60,492 bases of DNA from JAWODU01 sp046483125 (lineage in GTDB: Bacteria > Verrucomicrobiota > Kiritimatiellia > UBA8416 > JAWODU01): contig JAWODU010000078.1 of assembly GCA_046483125.1 (NCBI GenBank), forward strand, positions 1-60,492, written 5' to 3'. Every line of letters begins with the position of its first letter. Within the stretch, counting starts at the first letter, position 1. The notes under the pieces were generated by a model. That model searched no databases. It saw only the letters and a list, made by a program, of their open reading frames with translations, and was not told the origin of the DNA. The position numbers were made by a program, and so were the translations under genes. Positions 7,884-15,576 of the stretch are shown in pieces.

Positions 7884-9752
7884 TCAGAGCGATATCCGTA
7901 CGCCGCCTTTTACAGTGGTGCCGGGCATCGGGTAGTCTTCATAGACTTCGTATTCTTCGTCAAGCAGGTTATCAGCCGACACAAAAATCTCGGCCGCGGA
8001 ATTCGGCGCGTAAGAGATGCCGGCGTCCACCAGGACGTAATGATCCAGTTTCCTGGTATTCATCCTGTCGGCGTACACGGACCCGTTGTACTCGGCGCCG
8101 AGAAACACCCCGAACCCCAGGTCATGCTCGTAATTCAGGCGACAGCCCCCCTTGTGGCGCGGCTTGTACCGGAGTTTGTTGCCGTTGTATGTATCGCCGG
8201 TGTCTTCCGCGTCCAGGTAAGTGTAGGTTACGTCACCTGAAAAACCGGATCCAAGCCCGGTTACAATCTCGGCTTCCAGGCCCTGTGTCCTTGCCTCGGA
8301 AACGTTTGCCGCCTCCCAGATACCGTCCCCTTCCGGATCGACCCATGTTATCATGTCTTCGATATCGTTTCTGAACGCCGTGAGACGGCACAATGCCGGA
8401 CCGATTTCCTGTTCAAGGCCCAGGTCGTAACCCACGGACGTTTCCGGTTCCAGTTCCGTATTGCCCCGCGAGTAGGCGTCGTACCAGTACAGATCGTTCA
8501 CCGAAGGCCCTCTGAATCCCCGCCCCGCCGAAGCGCGAAGGCTTGTCTTTTCGGCAAACCTGTAAAGCAGGCTCAGCTTGGGGCTGTATTCGGAGCCGAA
8601 TTCCGAATGATGATCATACCTCACGCCCGGGGTCACGATCACCGAATCTAACAGGGCTATTTCATCCTGGGCGTAAACCGCCGCGGTTCCCACGTCCTGC
8701 GCTTGGCCGATACGGGAGACGCCGTACATATCTTCGATCTTCACCCTGTCCCACTCGTAGAATATTCCCCAGGTCACCATGTTGATATCGTCCAGCGGAA
8801 CGGAATGCTGTAGATCGAGACCGTACTGGTAGTTCCTGGTGGTGTCCTCGGTCATGATTCCCGGGTCTTTGTACTTCAGCCAGTGCCGCGCGAAGAAAAC
8901 CTTTCCCGCTATCCTGGAGGAGGACAGCGATCCCTTCGTGAACGTCACGTCCCCCCAGTTTTTTTCGTCTTCCTGTTCCGCTTCCGGCGAAGGCCACGAC
9001 GTCGAACCAGGCACTTCCCTGTCCATAACACTGTGGCCCGTCGAAAACGTAATGTCCGACTCACTGCCGGCGTCGCAGGACCCTTTGGCAAGCACGTGGT
9101 AAGCCGCCGATGCATCGTTGTCCCTGTAACCGTCGGAGGAATTCCGCGAAACGCTTAAGCTGTATTCCGTGTTCCCGTAACTTCCTTCACTTCCGAGACG
9201 GTAAAGCTGTGTGTTGTCCGTGCCGTAAGCCGCGTACACCTCGGTGCCGGGTTCGCTGCCGGGAACGCGCGTGACTATGTTCACCACGCCCGCAAGGGCT
9301 CCCGCCCCGTAAAGCACCGAAGCCGGGCCGCGTATAACTTCTATTCTTTCAACCCAGTCCGCCGGGTACATCGCCATGTCCACGCTTCCCATGGAAGGAA
9401 GATTGACCGGGCGGCCGTCCACCATGACCAGAACCTGCGACTGCATGGATCCCCGGATCGTAACCGAGGACGCCGCCCCTGAAGATCCGTAACTGTCTAT
9501 CTTAACCCCTGTCTGGTTCTTCAGCGCTTCCCCGACGGTTACCGCGCCCGTTTTTCGGATTTCCTCTTTCGTTATAACCGAACCGCTAACGCCGACGTCG
9601 CTGAGCGAGCGCGGTATGCGGGCGGCCGTAACCACGACATCCCCTGACGAAGCTTCCGGCCCGGACGTTTCCTCCCGGGGCTTCGCCTCCGAACCCGCCG
9701 TCCACGCAAACATCACGGCAACAATCACCAACAGTCCTTTTACCTGTTTCAC
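7884..9752 (-). CDS. btuB: TonB-dependent cobalamin receptor
   Basis: An outer-membrane TonB-dependent receptor of about 620 residues. After a Sec signal ('GLLVIVAVMFAWTAGSEA') comes a probable TonB box ('DVVVTAAR'), a plug domain ('VTVGEALKNQTGVKID', 'IRGSMQSQVLVMVDGRPVN', 'IEVIRGPASVLYGAGALAGVVNIVT') and a C-terminal barrel ending 'GTTVKGGVRISL'. The frame is open back to 9854, but the signal peptide fits a GTG start at 9752 with AAGGTGG before it; an ATG at 9797 is the alternative. Only about 20 bases separate the longest frame from the btuF stop, where a CATC-rich run lies. B12 specificity is inferred from the riboswitch and neighbours. No TonB gene is adjacent. Confidence 0.87.
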   Translation of the reverse strand: MKQVKGLLVIVAVMFAWTAGSEAKPREETSGPEASSGDVVVTAARIPRSLSDVGVSGSVITKEEIRKTGAVTVGEALKNQTGVKIDSYGSSGAASSVTIRGSMQSQVLVMVDGRPVNLPSMGSVDMAMYPADWVERIEVIRGPASVLYGAGALAGVVNIVTRVPGSEPGTEVYAAYGTDNTQLYRLGSEGSYGNTEYSLSVSRNSSDGYRDNDASAAYHVLAKGSCDAGSESDITFSTGHSVMDREVPGSTSWPSPEAEQEDEKNWGDVTFTKGSLSSSRIAGKVFFARHWLKYKDPGIMTEDTTRNYQYGLDLQHSVPLDDINMVTWGIFYEWDRVKIEDMYGVSRIGQAQDVGTAAVYAQDEIALLDSVIVTPGVRYDHHSEFGSEYSPKLSLLYRFAEKTSLRASAGRGFRGPSVNDLYWYDAYSRGNTELEPETSVGYDLGLEQEIGPALCRLTAFRNDIEDMITWVDPEGDGIWEAANVSEARTQGLEAEIVTGLGSGFSGDVTYTYLDAEDTGDTYNGNKLRYKPRHKGGCRLNYEHDLGFGVFLGAEYNGSVYADRMNTRKLDHYVLVDAGISYAPNSAAEIFVSADNLLDEEYEVYEDYPMPGTTVKGGVRISL

Positions 9753-9871
9753 AGCATCCACCTTTCCTTTCACAGCATTCACCTTGATTATTCTCATTGT
9801 TCTCGCAAAACTGCACTCTTCACCGTGTTTCCCGATCTCTCCTCCCTCCGTCATCCATCATCCCTCATCCG

Positions 9872-10714
9872 TCATCCGTCATCCGGATGTATTCTTTCGA
9901 ACAGCTCCTTCAGGCCGTTGAGAATGAGCCTCGGCGACGGTATGGTTATGGTGTTGAAACCGATATCGTCATAGACGCGGCCGTTTTTGACGGCCGAGAT
10001 ATGTCTCCACCCGTTTCTGCCCATCATGTTCTCTTTCGAGTAGTCCCTTTCCATGTAAGGCAGAATGATCACCTCCGGATTGCGGGAAACCACGAACTCG
10101 GAGGAAATCATGGGGAAAGGCTTCTTCACGTCACCGGCGATATTCACTCCGCCGGCTATCCCTATCATCTCGTGCACGAATGATCCCGCTCCGCAGGTGA
10201 ACATCGGATCGTACCCGGCCTCCACGTAAACTCTCGGACGCGGAAGGGTTTCTGCCTTTTTTTTCATTTCCTTTATCGATTCGCGCATGCGGGAAATCAG
10301 CGCGGAGGACCGCTTTCGAACCGCGAATATTCCGCCCAGCCCCTCCGCCAAGGAAATAATTTCCTCAATGCCCTTCGTTTCGTAAACCTCCACCCGTATT
10401 CCCATTTCCTTCAGGCGTTCGGCTGTTTTTTTCTGGCCCACGAAACTCGCGCAGAGGACGAGATCGGGCTCAAGAGACACGATTTTTTCAAGGCCGGGTT
10501 TCGCGTACAGTCCCACCCTTTCCACGGTCTTCACCTCGTCCAGGTAATCGGAAGACGTGGTGACGCCGACGATCCTGTCCCGAAGCCCGAGGTCAATAAG
10601 CGTTTCCACGTAGTTGGGCGCCAGGCACACCACTCTCCGGGGCGTGTCTTCGGCGCCCGTGGAAAGCGCCGGAACGCAGACCGCGACAAGAAACACAGCG
10701 AATAGATTTTTCAT
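9872..10714 (-). CDS. btuF: Cobalamin ABC transporter substrate-binding protein
   Basis: A 280-residue periplasmic binding protein of the BtuF/FhuD helical-backbone class, with a signal peptide ('MKNLFAVFLVAVCVPALSTGAE'-like start). Typical features are 'RVVCLAPNYVETLIDLGL', 'IVGVTTSSDYLDEV', 'LEPDLVLCASF' and 'SSEFVVSRNPEVIILP'. The frame stays open upstream to 10792, but that stretch contains the riboswitch terminator, so the ATG at 10714 with GGGAGG before it is the real start. First gene of the btuF-btuB-btuC-btuD operon. It would deliver cobalamin to BtuCD. Confidence 0.88.
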   Translation of the reverse strand: MKNLFAVFLVAVCVPALSTGAEDTPRRVVCLAPNYVETLIDLGLRDRIVGVTTSSDYLDEVKTVERVGLYAKPGLEKIVSLEPDLVLCASFVGQKKTAERLKEMGIRVEVYETKGIEEIISLAEGLGGIFAVRKRSSALISRMRESIKEMKKKAETLPRPRVYVEAGYDPMFTCGAGSFVHEMIGIAGGVNIAGDVKKPFPMISSEFVVSRNPEVIILPYMERDYSKENMMGRNGWRHISAVKNGRVYDDIGFNTITIPSPRLILNGLKELFERIHPDDG

Positions 10715-10726
10715 TTCCCTCCCGAC

Positions 10727-10766
10727 AAAAAAGGCCTTCGGACTCCGCACGCGGAATCTGAAGGCC
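10727..10766 (-). terminator. Intrinsic terminator between riboswitch and btuF
   Basis: On the minus strand a GC-rich hairpin (arms near 10755-10766 and 10733-10745, 'GGCCTTC' paired with 'GAAGGCC') is followed by six T's (10732 to 10727). It lies between the cobalamin riboswitch and the btuF ribosome site, the standard place for a ligand-controlled terminator. Confidence 0.85.
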
Positions 10767-10844
10767 TCTTTATATTTCTCAACCCTCATCAATTCCTTTC
10801 CGGCGAAGGAATTCGGACGGACCCACAGCCCGGCCGACGACGAG

Positions 10845-11080
10845 CGCGGGATAAGAAACGTCTTCTGACTGCCGGCATCAAGCCTACTACCTCGCCTTCC
10901 CCGTTCGAACCCCGCATAAAGGATCGACCGAGTGGCATAAGAGGGTTCGCCACTTCAGCGCTCAAAAACGCCCAAGTGGTCGCCCCGTTATTCCGGGGCG
11001 ATCGCCGGTCACAGCGGCGCAACCGTGTCTGACTCTCACAGACTTCCGTTCTCTTCCCGCGATTTCTTTTTCAAAGAACC
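10845..11080 (-). promoter_or_regulatory. Cobalamin riboswitch
   Basis: Read on the minus strand, the leader has the cobalamin riboswitch signatures in order: 'GGGAA', a 'GTCTGTGAGAGTCAGAC' arm, 'GCGCCGCTGTGACCGG', then 'GCCACT', 'GGGAAGGCG', a 'GTAGGCTTGATGCC' segment and the B12-box-like 'AGTCAGAAGACGT' (10870 to 10858). It precedes btuF, a binding protein of a B12 uptake operon, and an intrinsic terminator, so bound adenosylcobalamin should end transcription early. Exact boundaries are estimated by eye. Confidence 0.88.
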
Positions 11081-11086
11081 GGGCGT

Positions 11087-11114
11087 AATCTAACAGAGCG
11101 GTATTGCCTGTCAA
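11087..11114 (-). promoter_or_regulatory. Sigma-70-like promoter of the riboswitch operon
   Basis: On the minus strand a perfect -35 box TTGACA (11114-11109) and a -10 box TAGATT (11092-11087) are separated by 16 bases. Transcription would start near 11080, just ahead of the riboswitch fold. Confidence 0.6.
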
Positions 11115-11165
11115 ACGTAATTTGCGTTTCTCCGCCGCCCGTGCCATACTGCGCCCGGTTTCCAA

Positions 11166-11690
11166 ATGAAGCGCAAAAACACAGTCACACTCGTAACCGG
11201 CGGCGCCAGGAGCGGCAAGAGTTCCCACGCGCTCGACCTGGCGCTGAAACGCGAAAAAAGAGTCTTCATCGCCACCGCCGAGGCGGCAGACCCGGAAATG
11301 GCCGCGCGCATTGAGCGCCACCGTTCCGGGCGGGGCGACTCCTTTGAGACAATCGAGGAACCCCTCGATCCTGCCGGCGCGCTCGCCCGACTGCCCGCGG
11401 GAACAGATGCGGCTCTTATTGACTGTTTGACGGTGTGGGTGGGCAACCTGATGCACAAGTACGGGAAAGAGACGCCGTCCTGCCGTGAAATTTCCGATTT
11501 CCTCGAGGCGGTGCGGAAACCGCCCTGCGAACTTGTTATTGTTACAAACGAAACGGGCATGGGTATAGTGCCGGCAAACGAAGCTTCCCGGCAATACCGC
11601 GATATCGCTGGGCGCCTGAACCAGGACGTGGCCACCCTTGCCGACAGGGTCGTATTCACGCTCAGCGGCATACCCGTGCAGATAAAGTGA
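11166..11690 (+). CDS. cobU: Adenosylcobinamide kinase / adenosylcobinamide-phosphate guanylyltransferase
   Basis: A 174-residue CobU/CobP protein, normal in length. It phosphorylates adenosylcobinamide and then transfers GMP from GTP to make adenosylcobinamide-GDP, the substrate of CobS. The P-loop is 'TGGARSGKSS', the likely GMP-accepting histidine is in 'ERHRSGR', and 'DCLTVWVGNL' and 'VTNETGMGIVPANEASRQYRD' are family hallmarks. It is divergent from the riboswitch operon, with only about 75 bases to the promoter of that operon, and starts the cobU-cobT-cobS run. No good ribosome site is seen before the ATG. Confidence 0.94.
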   Translation: MKRKNTVTLVTGGARSGKSSHALDLALKREKRVFIATAEAADPEMAARIERHRSGRGDSFETIEEPLDPAGALARLPAGTDAALIDCLTVWVGNLMHKYGKETPSCREISDFLEAVRKPPCELVIVTNETGMGIVPANEASRQYRDIAGRLNQDVATLADRVVFTLSGIPVQIK

Positions 11691-11801
11691 AAAGCTGAAG
11701 CCGGAGATATGGAGAGTTTTAACGGGCAATCGGCAGGATAGCTCCCGATCCTGTAGATCCTGTCAAAAAACCCCGGGGGGGACTGCGCGAGCAGAAGAAC
11801 A

Positions 11802-12857
11802 ATGACTGTTGAAGAAACGATTGCGAAGATCAGACCTGTGGACAGGTCCATTGAACGGGACGTACAGGCCCATCTCGACGATCTTACCAAGCCGCGGGGA
11901 TCGCTCGGCAAACTCGAGCAGATTGCCATGCGGTACTGTCTTGTTCGAAATACGCTCGCCCCGGACCCGCCCCGGAAGAAGATCTTCTGCTTCGCCGCCG
12001 ATCACGGCGTGGCAGACGAAGGCGTCTCGGCCTTTCCCCGGGAGGTCACTCCCCAGATGGTTCAGAACATGCTTTCCGGCGGCGCGGCAATAAACGTGCT
12101 CGCGCGCCACGCCGGGGCCGGACTCGCGGTCGTGGACATCGGTGTTGCATCCGGTATTGCAGGCGACGGGCTGATACGAAAAAAGGTCAGACCGGGCACG
12201 GCGAATATTGCCCGGGGCCCCGCCATGACAACAGGTGAGGCAGTTGAGGCAATTGAAACCGGCATCCTGCTTGCCGGGGAAGCCGCCGATACCGGCGTGG
12301 AACTGCTGGGAACCGGCGACATGGGAATAGCCAACACAACCCCTTCCACCGCGCTGTACGCCGCATACCTGGACATGCCGGTGGAAGTTATCACAGGGCG
12401 CGGCACCGGCATTGATGACGACAAGCTCCGGAACAAGATCGGGATCATCGAAAAAGCACTCTCCGTGAACAGCGCCGCCCTGACGGACCCGCTCAGTACG
12501 CTGGCCGCGCTGGGGGGGCTTGAAATCGCGGGAATATGCGGCCTGGTTCTCGGCGGGGCCGCCCGCTCGGTGCCGGTGGTAGTGGACGGCTTCATCTCAA
12601 CAGCCGGGGCAGTGGCGGCAATGCAGATGAAACCGGAAGTCCGCGATTACCTGTTCTTCAGCCACGTGTCGCGGGAAAGGGGGCATCGGGCAATTATGGA
12701 AAAGCTTGACGCCAGCCCGCTCCTGGACCTGGACCTGCGGCTGGGCGAAGGAACCGGCGGAGCCGTTGCCATGACAATCATAGATGCAGCAATAAAAGTT
12801 TACAATGAAATGGCCACTTTCAGTTCCGCGAAGGTAAGCGACGGGGAAACACGGTGA
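11802..12857 (+). CDS. cobT: Nicotinate-nucleotide--dimethylbenzimidazole phosphoribosyltransferase
   Basis: A 351-residue CobT that makes alpha-ribazole phosphate from dimethylbenzimidazole (or another lower base) and nicotinate mononucleotide. Recognised by 'LTKPRGSLGKLEQIA', 'CFAADHGVADEGVSAFP', 'MLSGGAAINVLA', 'GTGDMGIANTTPSTA' and 'LRLGEGTGGAVA'. The glutamate in 'RLGEGTG' corresponds to the proposed catalytic base of the family. Its stop overlaps the GTG start of cobS by three bases, so translation is probably coupled. Confidence 0.95.
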   Translation: MTVEETIAKIRPVDRSIERDVQAHLDDLTKPRGSLGKLEQIAMRYCLVRNTLAPDPPRKKIFCFAADHGVADEGVSAFPREVTPQMVQNMLSGGAAINVLARHAGAGLAVVDIGVASGIAGDGLIRKKVRPGTANIARGPAMTTGEAVEAIETGILLAGEAADTGVELLGTGDMGIANTTPSTALYAAYLDMPVEVITGRGTGIDDDKLRNKIGIIEKALSVNSAALTDPLSTLAALGGLEIAGICGLVLGGAARSVPVVVDGFISTAGAVAAMQMKPEVRDYLFFSHVSRERGHRAIMEKLDASPLLDLDLRLGEGTGGAVAMTIIDAAIKVYNEMATFSSAKVSDGETR

Positions 12858-13609
12858 AACGTCTTGTTCGGAGCTTTGTAACGGCGTTTAAGACGCTCAC
12901 GGTTCTGCCCCTGGGCGGCGGAAGCGCTGGCGCCTTTGCCGATTCACTTTACTGGTTTCCGGTAACCGGTTTTTTTATCGGCGCGGCCCTCTACGTTCCG
13001 GGCAGGCTGATATACGCGTGGGGGCCGCTAGCGTGGCCGGAAGGTCCGGCGCTCTTGATAGTGCTGATTTCCGTTCTCATCACCGGCGGGCTTCACCTCG
13101 ACGGGCTTTCCGACTGGGCCGACGGGTTCTGGGGCGGGCGGAACGCCCAAAGGTCCCTTGCCATAATGAAGGATTCAGCCGTCGGAACTTTCGGAGCCGC
13201 GGCGCTCGTGTTCATAATTCTGGCAAAATGGATCTGCCTGACCCGTCTTCTGGATTACGGCAGACTGCACTGGATAATTATCGCCTGCGTCCTTTCGCGA
13301 TCCGTGCAGGTACCGGCGGCCTCTTTCTTTCCCTACGCACGGCCCGAAGGCGGCACCGGTAAAGCGTTCATTGACGGCGCCGGGCGCCGCCACGCCTTTG
13401 CCGCGCTGTTGGCTGGATTGATTCTCGCGCTGGCCGTAAGCCGCGGCGAATGGATACCGGCCGCTTGCACAGCCGCGGGGGCCGTGGTATTTACGCTTCT
13501 TTTCTGCGCGTGGTCTCTCAGGAAAATCGGCGGGGTTACCGGGGATATCCTCGGGGCGGTAAGCGAAATTACGGAAACCGGGGTCCTATTCGCCGCCGTT
13601 TTCATGTAA
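12854..13609 (+). CDS. cobS: Adenosylcobinamide-GDP ribazoletransferase (cobalamin synthase)
   Basis: A 251-residue integral membrane enzyme that joins adenosylcobinamide-GDP and alpha-ribazole(-phosphate), the last step of nucleotide-loop assembly. It has several hydrophobic helices and the family motifs 'LDGLSDWADGFWGG' (acidic Mg site), 'IMKDSAVGTFGA' and 'GGVTGDILGAVSEITE'. The start is GTG at 12854, overlapping the cobT stop as GTGA. With cobU and cobT it forms a salvage set; no cobC phosphatase or corrin-ring gene is present here. Confidence 0.94.
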   Translation: MKRLVRSFVTAFKTLTVLPLGGGSAGAFADSLYWFPVTGFFIGAALYVPGRLIYAWGPLAWPEGPALLIVLISVLITGGLHLDGLSDWADGFWGGRNAQRSLAIMKDSAVGTFGAAALVFIILAKWICLTRLLDYGRLHWIIIACVLSRSVQVPAASFFPYARPEGGTGKAFIDGAGRRHAFAALLAGLILALAVSRGEWIPAACTAAGAVVFTLLFCAWSLRKIGGVTGDILGAVSEITETGVLFAAVFM

Positions 13610-13626
13610 ACCGGAAAGGACAAGAA

Positions 13627-13809
13627 ATGAAAGTGGTCATAATCGGCGCGGGCAGCGCGTTCGGCGGACGGCTGTCGGTTGACATCCTGTCGCGCGACAA
13701 ATTCGGCAGCAAGGGGAAAGGTAGGGATGTCCCGTCAGACATTCGACACTTCGTGCCGGGAATTGTATTTACAACGCGGGCGGAGGAAATGTTAGATGTT
13801 GCGCCCTGA
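13627..13809 (+). pseudogene. Truncated glycoside hydrolase family 4 stub
   Basis: After a ribosome-site-like GGAAAGGA, an ATG opens a frame beginning 'MKVVIIGAGSAFGGRLSVD', which is the NAD-binding N-terminus of GH4 enzymes (alpha-glucosidase/galacturonidase type). After roughly 35 residues the similarity stops ('...KGRDVPSDIRH') and the frame ends at 60 residues, while GH4 proteins are normally about 430-480. The rest of the gene is absent downstream. It therefore looks like a 5' remnant left by a deletion or replacement behind cobS. Confidence 0.6.
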
Positions 13810-13935
13810 CCCCTATCGGCTATCAGTTCGCCTGATGGCAGGAATCCAATGGTGCGGACGGTCTGGATTGTTGAAAGGGGAACGGAAAGTCCGCGACTGA
13901 TTACGGCGCACCCGATAAAGGTCGAGGGATAGAAT

Positions 13936-14166
13936 ATGATTAAAGAACATGACAGAGTTGTGCTTACACTGAACGTGGCAGATAAAGCGCTTGAAAAGGG
14001 CGATGTTGGCACTGTTGTTCATGTGTATTCCGGAGGGGATGCTTTTGAAGTGGAATTTGTGTCACTTGACGGACGGACCGAAGCAATTGCCACACTCAAA
14101 GCCCCGGAAATCCGCCCGCTCAAACAGCACGAGATCTCCCATGCAAGAGAATTGGCGATTGCCTGA
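13936..14166 (+). CDS. DUF4926 domain protein
   Basis: A 76-residue protein matching the DUF4926 pattern: 'MIKEHDRVVLTLNVADKALEKGDVGTVVHVY' followed by 'FEVEFVSLDGRTEAIATL'. The fold is predicted all-beta and its role is unknown. Members often lie near toxin-antitoxin or other accessory genes, as here. A GAGG ribosome site lies about 10 bases before the start. It stands alone between the GH4 stub and the PIN module. Confidence 0.75.
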   Translation: MIKEHDRVVLTLNVADKALEKGDVGTVVHVYSGGDAFEVEFVSLDGRTEAIATLKAPEIRPLKQHEISHARELAIA

Positions 14167-14500
14167 CTCCTGCAGGGCGCACTCTGAGTGCGCAGGTTTA
14201 TCACCGGTTTCTCAGCAGTTCCTCATCGGTTCCTCACTGCCGGATTCGCCGCAACATGCTATAGTTGAACAGCTTGCGGAAAACCTCCTCAAATTCCCGG
14301 GAAACATAAACATGGGCGAAACAAGCCGCATTGATAAGGGTCACATGGATGTTACGTAATTTACCTCTACCACTACAACACCCGCTCGAACCATGGGGGT
14401 TGTCACACTCCGGCCAGTGTTCAGGAACAGGAATATTATTTGCGTTCATATTTTCCTTTCTGGATTGTGGACATGATGAGGGATTATGGTAGAATCCAAC
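14167..14500. other. Intergenic region with a short perfect hairpin and one repeat copy
   Basis: No gene is supported here. A perfect 8-bp inverted repeat with a one-base loop ('GCGCACTC' / 'GAGTGCGC', 14177-14193) follows the DUF4926 stop. The first copy of a 17-bp direct repeat lies at 14367-14383; on the minus strand it falls at the 3' end of a short decayed frame. Confidence 0.6.
14367..14383. repeat. 17-bp direct repeat, copy 1
   Basis: 'CTACCACTACAACACCC' occurs here and again, identical and in the same orientation, at 15284-15300. The pair brackets the PIN/partner module. Confidence 0.85.
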
Positions 14501-14977
14501 ATGATGAAGAACACGGTATATTTAGAAACAACAATATTCTCATTTTATTATGACGAGAGGGCCGAGTCTCTGTACAGGCAGAACGTTACAAGAGATTGGT
14601 GGAATTCCAGGCGTTCGCATTATGACTTGTATACTTCATATTTTGTAATGGAAGAGGTGGCCGGCGCAGTATATCCGAACCGGGACAAAGTTGTCGACTT
14701 AGCGAGCAAGGTCAAGCAGCTTGATCCCTTTGAAGAACTAAAGGGGATTATTAAAGTATACATTGAACAAGATGTAATGCCCGCGGACGATGCAGGAGAC
14801 GCCGCGCACCTTGCCATGGCGTCTTACCATGAAATAGATTATCTAATGACCTGGAATTGCAGACATCTGGCAAACGCGAACAAATTTGACCATATCAGGG
14901 CGGTGAACATGAAGCTGGGGTTATTGACACCTGAATTGGTTACGCCGGAGCTGTTGTTGTGGGGAGGTGTGAGATGA
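14501..14977 (+). CDS. PIN-domain protein (probable VapC-like toxin)
   Basis: A 158-residue PIN-domain nuclease-like protein. 'KNTVYLETTIFSFYYDE' is the N-terminal strand with the first acidic residue replaced by Glu in the 'YLETT' form that is common in this subgroup; 'YTSYFVMEEV' and 'ADDAGDAAHLAMASYHEIDYLMTWNCRHLAN' supply the remaining acidic cluster. VapC toxins of this kind cleave tRNA or rRNA in the cytosol, but the target here is unknown. Its stop overlaps the next small gene as ATGA. The frame is open a few codons further upstream; paired ATGs at 14501 and 14504 fit best. Confidence 0.78.
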   Translation: MMKNTVYLETTIFSFYYDERAESLYRQNVTRDWWNSRRSHYDLYTSYFVMEEVAGAVYPNRDKVVDLASKVKQLDPFEELKGIIKVYIEQDVMPADDAGDAAHLAMASYHEIDYLMTWNCRHLANANKFDHIRAVNMKLGLLTPELVTPELLLWGGVR

Positions 14978-15144
14978 AAGATCCTGCGGTAGAAGAGATT
15001 AGAGAAAGAAGGCGAAAACTGATTAAAGAAAGATACCATGGATCCGTAGAGAGATTTATTGATGAAGCCATGGCTTGGGCAAAGGACCACCCTGACAGGG
15101 TAGTTGATTTACGAAAAAAGAAACGCGCAAGAGCTGTTGTTTGA
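14974..15144 (+). CDS. Small antitoxin-like partner of the PIN protein
   Basis: A 56-residue basic protein ('MKDPAVEEIRERRRKLIKERYHG') predicted mostly helical with a Lys/Arg-rich tail. It starts inside the PIN gene stop (ATGA overlap), so the two are translationally coupled. Small proteins of the form 'DPxVEEIRxxR' are frequently found beside PIN toxins, so it is probably the antitoxin. The order toxin-then-antitoxin is the reverse of most vapBC pairs. No DNA-binding fold can be recognised with certainty. Confidence 0.6.
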   Translation: MKDPAVEEIRERRRKLIKERYHGSVERFIDEAMAWAKDHPDRVVDLRKKKRARAVV

Positions 15145-15283
15145 AGAATAGATGTACAGAGCAGTTCAAAGCTGGCCCGATTACGGCATAAATACTGGGA
15201 AAATAGTGATGCATATCGACATTTGACATCTGGCACTTGAACGGAAGAGGATAATAGGATACTGCACCGCGTGTATTTTTCCC

Positions 15284-15300
15284 CTACCACTACAACACCC
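15284..15300. repeat. 17-bp direct repeat, copy 2
   Basis: Identical to 14367-14383. The minus-strand reading 'GTGTTGTAG' inside it provides the stop codon of a decayed frame that extends to about 15455. Confidence 0.85.
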
Positions 15301-15454
15301 CGTCCTCTATAAACCGCCTCAACGATGGTAGCCTTCGCCAAACAACAAACCTTGGCTGATTCCACACCCCCGGCCCCGTGTACCCGAAAACCCATGGCCC
15401 GGCAAGATCCGGGACTAATATCTGGTCTACGATATAGTAAACAGGGCCGCATCA
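15290..15454 (-). pseudogene. Decayed C-terminal fragment of an unknown protein
   Basis: Reading the minus strand between an in-frame TGA (about 15455) and the TAG at 15292-15290 gives about 53 codons of protein-like sequence ('YYIVDQILVPDLAG', 'YTGPGVWNQPRFVVWRRLP', ending 'RRFIEDGVL'). There is no start codon and no upstream continuation, so it looks like the 3' remnant of a lost gene. The family is not recognised. Confidence 0.35.
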
Positions 15455-15576
15455 CGACACTCGACCTTTCGGGAAAGAATAATCGATGACAAGTGAAGCG
15501 GAAGTGTTCGCGGCAGGGGCGAGAGCCGGGAATGAGGGTGGCCTGATTTCCGTGGCCTTTCTGACCTGCCGGACTC

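Larger units (their letters stand above)
15145..15576. other. Long non-coding stretch with repeat copy 2 and decayed frame
   Basis: No intact gene is supported. It contains the second copy of the 17-bp repeat and a protein-like minus-strand fragment, listed separately. The remainder shows nothing recognisable. Confidence 0.6.

Noticed and set aside
9840..9895. CATC-rich short tandem repeat as a CRISPR or phase-variable tract
   Set aside because: Only a few imperfect copies of 'CATCCGT/CATCCCT' at the btuF-btuB junction; no spacers and no regular unit.
10715..10792. N-terminal extension of btuF
   Set aside because: It consists of the riboswitch terminator hairpin and T-run; the signal peptide starts at 10714.
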